Positions 56,809 to 64,000 of a stretch of DNA of 64,000 nt are shown piece after piece. The first letter of the stretch is position 1; the number at the start of each line of letters is the position of its first letter. The notes under the pieces are model-generated. The model did no database searches. It worked only from the letters and a program-made list of their open reading frames with translations, and was not told where the DNA came from. The stretch spans positions 310,001 to 374,000 of the forward strand of contig JALLLS010000001.1 in the NCBI GenBank assembly GCA_025094145.1, in the 5' to 3' direction. The position numbers and the translations under genes are program-made. Source of the DNA: Spinellus fusiger (Eukaryota > Mucoromycota > Mucoromycetes > Mucorales > Phycomycetaceae).

Positions 56809-59800
56809 ATGAACAGCCAATACAATGCAACGGTGCAAATAACAAGGGAAAAGGGTGGGGTGGGGTGTAAACAATTCAACAGCCATGACCTTTGTCACCA
56901 GTTTACCTGTTTGGACAGGATCATCATGATAACACCTGATGAAGAGGAGTGTCACTTGAATACCCCCGTTAATCTTCCTGGTTATGAAGGAACCAAAACA
57001 GAAAAGACACATAAGGAGTCTGCTCAAGGTTCTGTTTCTACAGAGAAGAACACCCACAGGAAAAAGGTCAAGCATCTTGTGGGTCATCTTCAGACCCTAG
57101 AGACGAGTATTGCACAGACAGCCAGCACTACTAGAAAGTTCACTCACCTCAATAACTCTTATGAAGACAACGACCGTTCTGACCGACGCTCTCTTCCGTC
57201 TCGCAGTAATAAAGCAGTTGTGCCTGTGTTGACGCCTACCTACCTACAGGAAGTAGCCGCTGTTTGGCAGCCCAAGATGAATCTTCATATTGAACTGGCA
57301 GACTGTTATCTTCAGCTGATTCAACTGGACTATTTCTATGCTGAGAAGAAAGGGCTCGAGAGTCTTTCTTGGAAGCGGGCTATTTACTCATTGATTGAAC
57401 AGTTTCGTTCTGCCCTCAGAATATGCACAGAAGCACTTGCCAAAACAGCCAAAACAGCCAAAACAGTCCATTATAACAGTGATATACCAGTAATAACAAG
57501 CACAGGTATGACATTTCCAAAGCAATTGGAAGATGATAATGATGACGACGACAACAAAGATCCTGTACATGCCATAAAAATCAAAGAAGTAGCAATCATT
57601 CAACAGTATGCCTGTGAGTTCTTGGAAAGAGCCGATGAGTATTACCAGCGTATGATACTTGTTTTGAGAGACATGGATCCGCCCATCCAAGTAGAAACAG
57701 ACACAAAGACACAAAGAGGCATGGAATATCAGACATGGACCCAGCCAAGACGGTATAAATGGCACAGATGCATTCCTATTCGAGGAGATTTGGCAAGATA
57801 CCAGTGGAGAATCACCTTGGGATTCAAAGGTGACAGCCAACATGCAAAGGAAGCCAGAGAAAGGGCCTGGTATTGGTATACACTTGGCTCAAGACTAGTC
57901 CCCTCCAATGGGAAGCTGTACTCCCATCTCTCCCTTCTGATGGAGGACACTGCCCAGGGATCTCTTCAGAATGTCAATATGCTCAGTGAAATGCACAAGT
58001 TTTACTTTAGTACACGTAGCTTAATGGTACGCCGCCATGGATTCCTGAGTGCTAGAGAGGGAATGGTCGTTCTGTTTGAGAATAATCGTCGGTGGCTGAC
58101 AAAGTATCTTGAGAAAACCCAGTCTGCTCAACGAAAGAACATCCGATCTCGTCGTAAAGAAAGATCTGGTGCTGTCAGTACACACACACACAGTCAAGCA
58201 TTACCTCTCACAGCAGATGGAATTGCTGGCATGTTGATTCGACTTCATGGCATGCTATTTACAAAGATCGGATTAGATCAGTTTGCACAGATCAAGCGAC
58301 GGTTCTTTGAAGGACTCTTTCCCAGTGGCTCTGCTAAAGAAGACAGCATCACCTCCAACCCTCGTCAGGAAGCATCTCATTCATGGCAAAGAGACACGAA
58401 TGGGGTGGAGGATAAAGAAAAAGATGGAAGCGAAAAGAAACTCCAGTCTATGGAGTTGAATGGAGAGGAAATGTTTTGGTTTGAAACAGCCATTCTCTGT
58501 ATCTCTTCGTTGTACGGCTACAATTACTCTTCTTCTAAACTATCTACGGTTATTCTGATGAACTCAAAACATCTCTATGGCCAAGACTACCCTCCACCAG
58601 ATAAACTGGGTGGCTTACCAGAAACATCTCCTGCTAATACCACAGAAAAAACCTATACTGCAATGGTAGATGATCTGAAAGAAGGTGTTACATTTATCAG
58701 CGGCATTGATTTCCTATGTCAGATTGGCATTGAGCTATTCAAGCGTTATATTGATTCTGGATTAGCAAGACCCAAAACACTCCTACTACCTCTTCTTCCA
58801 GGGTCCTATAAAGATGGGACACCAGCAGCAGAGAGTGTGGGTGAGTTTTATGCGCCCAACACATCCATAACCAACAAAGTCAGTGAGAAGGTCAGTGAAG
58901 CATGGCTTATTTACATTGAGCTACTGCTTCATTGGATGCTCTCCAACTGTTTATGCGCCACGACTGATCCTGCTTTTACACGCCATGACCCGCACACAAA
59001 GAGTCTATGGGAAAACATAGTGGGACCTGTAACAGAAGACACAGAAGAAGACACAGAAGAAGACACAAGCACTTTTCCTGAGACACCACAGACTGATGCT
59101 CGTGTCTCAAATATCTCCCCTGCGTTTTGGTCTCTTTTATTGCAGTTTTTGACCAGACTATTGCACTCTCTATCGGATAAAAACAAGTACGATGTGATCA
59201 ATGACTTTTACATCCATAGAGACACATGTGAAGCAAAGGACACGATACTCCAGCAGTCTTTAGGGGATGAACTGACGTTCCTATGGCCAATCATGAAAGT
59301 CATTGGGAAATATCCATTACTACCGGAGGAGGTCCATATGCTAGGTCTAGGATGGGTGGACAGTCTATCAAGTCGAATAGTAAAGATAGGGCCATTGACA
59401 AAGGAATTACCAGAACACACACAGGAAGACAAGGCGTGGTATATGCAAAATAGAAGTCTACAGCGAAAACTAAAGATTCTCAAGTATGGGTTTGTGCTTG
59501 TTCAGGTAATAGAGGATAGAAAGATAAGAGAGAGAGAGAGAGTAACTCTTGTTGTACTATAGCATATGCACCATGTACTGAAATTCAATCCTGTCGATGA
59601 GACATTTACGATAAAGAAACCCCACAGGAGGGAAGTGGAAAAGAAAGAGACTCTGGTAGACACAGAGACACTCCCCACTGTAGTTGAGAATCCAGTAATG
59701 GAAAAGAAATCAGCCTCTAGCTCTCGAGTACCTTTCCATGCCCCTGCCATGCCAAAGGACACCAAGATTCAAGAGGAGGAAGAGGAGGTGGATCCAACTG

Positions 59801-60497
59801 TCATGGAACTTAAGAAACGACGTGAGCAGTTGCAGTCCATGCTGGTTGTTGCCAATGAGGAACGTAGATTTGGCTATCGAAAGCTCTCTTCTCCAGCCAA
59901 AGACAGAGAATTACGCTTGAGCCGTCTGTCTGAACGTGTGCTTCCTGGAAAGACAGTGCTTATTCTGGACACTAATTGCTTTATTGGACAATTGGCAGAT
60001 ATTGTCACCCTGTTTGAAGCCAACAAATGGCTTATTGTTGTTCCTTTAGTTGGTAAGCCATAGCTAGTGTTATAGCAAGGAGAAGGATACTGACACTATA
60101 GTGTTGTATTCTTCCAGTGGTGACTGAATTGGATGGTATTGCTAACAATTCATCCACATTGGGCACCATGGCCTCGGGTGCTCTTAAATTGATTGAAGAG
60201 ACACTGGCCAAGAAGCAGCGTATGAACGGCCTTCGTATCCAAACCTCACGCAACAACTTCCTCTATGATATTTCTATTCGTTATGAGAAATTCATATTTG
60301 GTGAGTCAGATAAGAATCTGGATGATCTTGTTCTCTCTTCCTGTCTCTGGTGGTTGAAGGGACCTCACACTACACCAGTGCATAGTCATGTTCCTGCCTG
60401 CCTTGTGACAGGAGATCGTAACTTGAGTGTAAAAGCAAGAGCAAGAGAGGTGGAAGTAGTGCCTGTCTCTGTGCTTATGCAGCTGACGCTTAAATGA
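56809..60497 (+). CDS. SMG6: SMG6/EST1-like nonsense-mediated decay endonuclease
   Basis: Three exons (56809-59505, 59563-60052, 60118-60497) encode 1188 residues. The middle has the EST1-type 14-3-3-like/TPR region (LQLIQLDYFYAEKKGLESLS, RAWYWYTLGSRLVPSNGKLY with the HLSLL that follows). The C-terminal PIN nuclease domain starts near 1030 (TVLILDTNCFIGQLADI) and contains VTELDG, NLDDLVLSS and VTGDRNL. The three acidic residues of the SMG6 active site (in LDTN, LDDL and TGDRN) are all present, so it should cleave RNA, unlike SMG5. In animals SMG6 cuts mRNAs near premature stops; telomere roles are known for yeast Est1. The first ATG of the open frame is used; the first 40 residues are weakly supported and the Met near 56929 is an alternative start. 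Confidence 0.93.
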
Positions 60498-61553
60498 TAT
60501 GGCAAACAAGCAAGAAAGAGGGCAGGTGTAGAAACAAACGAATAAGCACCTGTCATTGAGTGAATGCATAGGGATGGAATGACGTTAATTTTTCACATTT
60601 CTTGTCAACAGTTGCTGCTTATTCAATGTTTGTAGACTGCACAAGTCTTATTTCATTTGCTGTCCATCAGTGTCCTGACTAGGAAACATCAAGACAGGAG
60701 TGCTCGTCGGATTTGTTTTATAAGCAATTGTGCTTTATGCATACAAGTAGTTTATAGGAAATAGTGACAATAGATATTAAACAGCATATGACTTTTTTTT
60801 TTATTTCCTTGTGCTAAACAATGATAAAGATGGGAGAGAATAGCTGGCATCTTTTGATATATATATATAAAGATAAATCATTAAGTGATATTATAGTAGT
60901 TATAGTCATACTATCAGTAATGCTATAGTAGTCATTACACTAATAATAAACAACTGCCTTTATTCTTCAATAGAGGGCCAGCACTTGAATACTATTTCTC
61001 AAGCCAAATCAACAACAAAAAGGCAAGATTTTTATCCTAAAAAAAAGGCTGCCTAATCTATTATATTCTATGCTTTCCACCCTATAAGATTAAGAATGGC
61101 TCCTATCCCTTTGTATCACTTGTATTCTTTTATCCAGATGAAGGCTGTCTTCTAAAGTGAATAAATATATATAGAAACATAGAAACATAGAAATATAGAA
61201 ATATAGAAATATATCACCATGACATTGCATTCAATTCTCATGTTTTATCAGTCTTTTGTCAGTGAATGAATAATCACTACTATTATAATTACTTGGCTAC
61301 TTTCTATGATCCATACTTGTCTATTGGTTGGATTCAATAAGGACTTGAGAATCATTCTTCTATGAAATTCAGGCTGTGAATAGCTATATTCTTAAACATG
61401 TTATCTTGATTTACTTTATTCAATGTCTTTGGCAGATACCAATCCACTCACTATTCTTCTCGATCTGTTAAGTCAGGTAAAATCACGTGCTGTGTTGATC
61501 GTTGGGAATGATTTATTCTTTTTTCTTACAAAAGTGCATGGATATCTCTTCCA
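60498..61553. other. Intergenic region
   Basis: 1.06 kb of AT-rich sequence between SMG6 and the Borealin-like gene. It has TATATATAT at about 60858-60868 and an ATAGAAAC/ATAGAAAT repeat at 61171-61213. An ATG at 61423 opens a short frame that ends at an apparent donor but cannot be joined in phase to the next gene, so I left it out. Confidence 0.45.
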
Positions 61554-62106
61554 ATGTCTCGCCGTATTTCTGACAATGAAGAACCACTGCCTCCCCTCAC
61601 TATACATCATGTGATTGATCATGAAAATGGTTCAAATGCCTCCAGTGATCAACAGAGCAAAGAAGGAAGAATCCGTACTATCAGAGAAGATGGTAAGGGT
61701 GATACATCCTCACTTTTTTCTTATGACCTACAAAGGCGAGCGTAGAGTTGAGTCTTTACGCCAGAGCGTTGACTTTATATGTGCCTCCATGCGTGCTCAT
61801 GGTCATATGCAGATAAATCAACTACTAACCTCTACAAGACATATGACTATGCGAGAGTTTTGCTATGGTAATGGAGCAGATATGACTGTCTATTTGAATG
61901 AACAGACACAGAAGCGGCAAAGAATGGACTCGAGCGCCCTTTTAAAGAAGTAAGTCCTGCCACTCTTTTGTGTGGATATTTACTTTCTTGGTAGATCTGT
62001 GAAGAAAGAACAACAGGACACTATTGCAACTCAAGAAGAGATATCCAACCAAAAGCGATACAAAACAAGAAGTTCTGTTTTGTATTCTCAAAAAGAACAT
62101 GTATAA
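61554..62106 (+). CDS. Small protein resembling Borealin/Nbl1 (chromosomal passenger complex)
   Basis: Three exons (61554-61692, 61736-61949, 61995-62106) encode 154 residues. The central helix reads RRVESLRQSVDFICASMRAH then INQLLTSTRHMTMREFCYG. In the Borealin/Nbl1 N-terminal family a long helix with regularly spaced hydrophobics ends in a basic M-x-[R/K]-x-M-x-[L/M]-x-[E/D]-F motif, which this recalls. That complex (Aurora, INCENP, Survivin, Borealin) acts at centromeres. The rest is charged and disordered (KSVKKEQQD, KQKRYKTRSS-like basic tail). The assignment is by pattern alone; it could be an unrelated coiled-coil protein. Size suits fungal Nbl1, which is smaller than animal Borealin. 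Confidence 0.5.
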
Positions 62107-63292
62107 GGTTCAAATGGAACTAGAATGACGGAATGCATGGTGAATATGGCAAATATAGAGTAAAAGACAAAACAATAAGACAGTGTAGATAGCAGGAGCG
62201 TTATATTATTTTCATTCCTTGTGTGTAATGAACGCATTCATCGCCCATAAGAAAGAAAGAAAGGCGGTAAGTATGCAATCCAATGCAATCCAATGGAAAT
62301 TAATAAGAAATTAAGGATGCCTGTTTTAATCTTATTCAAATGATAATGGAAGTTAGTTTTAATGAGTGGATGTTTTTGTGATTCTTAACTCAACCTTTAG
62401 CAGTAAATAGGACAAAAAGACATGAGTCTATACAATTAACCACCAATACACATTGTATTTTTATGTGAATAAATAAGAGAACTCCCCAAGATAGTAAATT
62501 TTAGCTACTGAATTCATTCATCAATAGTATATCTTTGTAAAAGGACAAAGAGACAGAACCAAAGCCATGCATTTTAATAGAATGAATAAATTCAAAGGTT
62601 GGATAGCACACATGTCTCCCAGGGGAATTCTGTTTCTTGGATCAGGAATTTAACTTTTTAATACACTAGGCCTGCCTTTTGCAGTCTATTTCATAGTCAG
62701 CACTGCCCTTTAGTTTTGTTCCTAGTAAGAAACATTATGGTTGTTTGTTAAGCTTAAGATTTCATTCCTTTTTTTTTTTTAAAAAAAATTTAATTTTCAC
62801 TTTCCTTTTTCTCCCCTTTCTCCCTGTATTTTCTGTTGTTATTGTTTATTCTTATTCAGAAGTATGCCACAAGTCCCAGGACACGCCACATCTTGTTGAA
62901 CATCAGCGGAAGAACAAAGATATCAAGTTACACCTATTGCTATAGGGTATGAGCCACCAATAAGAGGCAGTTCAAGGAGAAATGTGACAATTTTCATGCA
63001 TTGCCTTCCCCCATCCACTTCTCCCTAATGCATGAAGCAGAAAAGAAAAGAGAGAAAGAAGAAGAATAAGGTGGAATTAGTTGGACACAGTATGTACTCC
63101 TTGTCTTTTCACTATTTATTTTCCATTCTATTTATTTTTGTATTTTTATATTTCTATATTTCTACAGTTTTCAATTATTATACTTTATATTTCATAGTAC
63201 AGGCTTAAAAGTGTGGGTGTATATTTTATACTCTTTGTTATATACTTTATACCTATCTTTCTTATCTTTCTTATCTTTCACATCTTTATATA
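62107..63292. other. Intergenic, promoter side of SEC2
   Basis: 1.2 kb of AT-rich sequence. T-runs occur at 62767-62790. The 150 bp before 63293 are pyrimidine-rich (TTTCTTATCTTTC repeats), common near fungal transcription starts. No gene is seen. Confidence 0.45.
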
Positions 63293-64000
63293 ATGTCTGT
63301 TGAATCACCCCAAAATCAACCTTTATATTCTACACTTGCACAACAACAGGCAGCCGAAATTGCCCTTCTCAAAGCCGAGTTGGCTGCCAAAAATGAAGCC
63401 TTTGAACGACAACGCCTCGACCTCGAAACTTTAAATACAAAATACGTAGCCGAAATTGAGCATGTCGCAAATATCCAATATGAAAAAGATCTTGCTGAAC
63501 GTGAATTGGAAGAACTAAGCTGTCAGTTATTTGAAGAAGCCAATGATATGGTAGCCACTGAAAAGAGAGCAAAATGGACCATTGAGAATGAACTCAAGCA
63601 GACACAGGCAGATCTGGAGACAGAACGTAGTCAATGCAACACTCTGCAACGTGTACTACAGTACACTTTGGCCAACACACCTCAACCCATTGTGCCATCT
63701 CAATACTACCCACTCACAGGCCAACCACTACAGAACAAGACAAAGAATAGAGTCAATGACACCTTTTGCACCTTTCTATCCCAATTACCCACTTCTAATA
63801 AGAAACTATTCCAGAGTGCCTATGTGAGGCAGTGTCAGATGGAAGACATTGAGCCATGCTTAAGATTGAATCCACCACCACGAATATCAGTAAAGAAATT
63901 AATGGAGGCACTGGCAGATCCCAACTGGTCTATGGAAGCCATGCCAGAAGCACAAAAAATAAACGACACTGAGCCTATTTCAACAAAACCGCATCGATTT
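63293..64000 (+). CDS. SEC2: Rab guanine-nucleotide exchange factor Sec2 (5' part)
   Basis: The frame opens at the ATG at 63293 and is still open at the window end, giving 236 residues so far without an intron. A long coiled coil occupies about residues 15-120 (AEIALLKAELAAKNEAFE, ERELEELSCQLFEEANDMVA, ENELKQTQADLETERSQ). The LEELS-x-QLFEEAN-x-MVA motif is the signature of the Sec2p/Rabin GEF coiled coil, which opens Sec4/Rab8 on exocytic vesicles to drive polarised growth. After a Pro/Gln-rich link, a second region (FCTFLSQLP, MEDIEPCLRL, MEALADPNWSMEAM) follows, as in fungal Sec2 proteins. The 3' end lies outside the window. Confidence 0.9.
   Translation, partial: MSVESPQNQPLYSTLAQQQAAEIALLKAELAAKNEAFERQRLDLETLNTKYVAEIEHVANIQYEKDLAERELEELSCQLFEEANDMVATEKRAKWTIENELKQTQADLETERSQCNTLQRVLQYTLANTPQPIVPSQYYPLTGQPLQNKTKNRVNDTFCTFLSQLPTSNKKLFQSAYVRQCQMEDIEPCLRLNPPPRISVKKLMEALADPNWSMEAMPEAQKINDTEPISTKPHRF

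Noticed and set aside
57388..57950. Leftward frames inside SMG6
   Set aside because: Antisense shadows of a well-supported coding exon.
61423..61476. Possible extra first exon of the Borealin-like gene
   Set aside because: It ends at a good donor but cannot be joined in phase to the following exon without meeting a stop.

Overview
This is eukaryotic nuclear DNA, most likely from an early-diverging filamentous fungus (Mucoromycota, possibly Mucorales). The inference rests on AT-rich sequence, compact genes with many short GT-AG introns (mostly 38-110 nt), fungal versions of NOC2, SAD1, SEC20, SMG6, SEC2 and a SUR7-like protein, a PX/PH-less phospholipase D, and Tc1/mariner and Fanzor relics. 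The species cannot be named from the sequence. There are no rRNA genes, CRISPR arrays or convincing tRNAs. Exon coordinates were worked out by eye from splice signals and reading frame; every multi-exon model below closes as a whole number of codons, though a few short introns remain doubtful.

Layout. 0.7-11.7 kb is a gene cluster: a forkhead factor, a prolyl-4-hydroxylase-like dioxygenase (frameshifted), a sphingolipid delta-4 desaturase, YPT1/Rab1, mitochondrial ribosomal protein uL30m and NOC2. 11.7-17.5 kb is gene-poor and carries a broken Tc1 transposase and fragments of the element family described below. 17.5-20.8 kb is a 12-exon phospholipase D. 21.9-24.6 kb holds a broken mariner and a Fanzor-bearing element. 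24.7-33.5 kb holds a BTB protein, a SUR7/claudin-like membrane protein, a calmodulin-like protein and an unusual CDK, with a second type of Fanzor relic between the last two. 35-46 kb is a repeat-rich gene desert with one small gene, a second Fanzor element in the opposite orientation, a MITE, another broken mariner, a LINE relic, a foldback repeat and palindromic minisatellites. 46.2-64 kb is again gene-dense: a Myb/SANT-like protein, a secreted double-psi-barrel candidate, COX4, an ankyrin protein, SEC20, an FHA-forkhead factor, SAD1/USP39, SMG6, a Borealin/Nbl1-like candidate and the 5' part of SEC2.

Main point of interest. Two near-identical Fanzor (eukaryotic TnpB-like, RNA-guided nuclease family) C-terminal fragments lie about 14 kb apart in inverted orientation at 23.5-24.0 and 38.1-38.6 kb. 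Each ends next to a terminus resembling the inverted repeats of a local mariner/MITE family. A diverged third relic at 31 kb has an amber codon in its final RuvC motif. All are truncated, so the window shows the decayed remains of a mariner-associated Fanzor family and not an active system. Functionally the host genes mix membrane traffic (YPT1, SEC20, SEC2), RNA metabolism (SAD1 splicing, SMG6 decay, NOC2 ribosome assembly), lipid signalling (phospholipase D, desaturase) and cell-cycle control (CDK, forkheads, Borealin-like).
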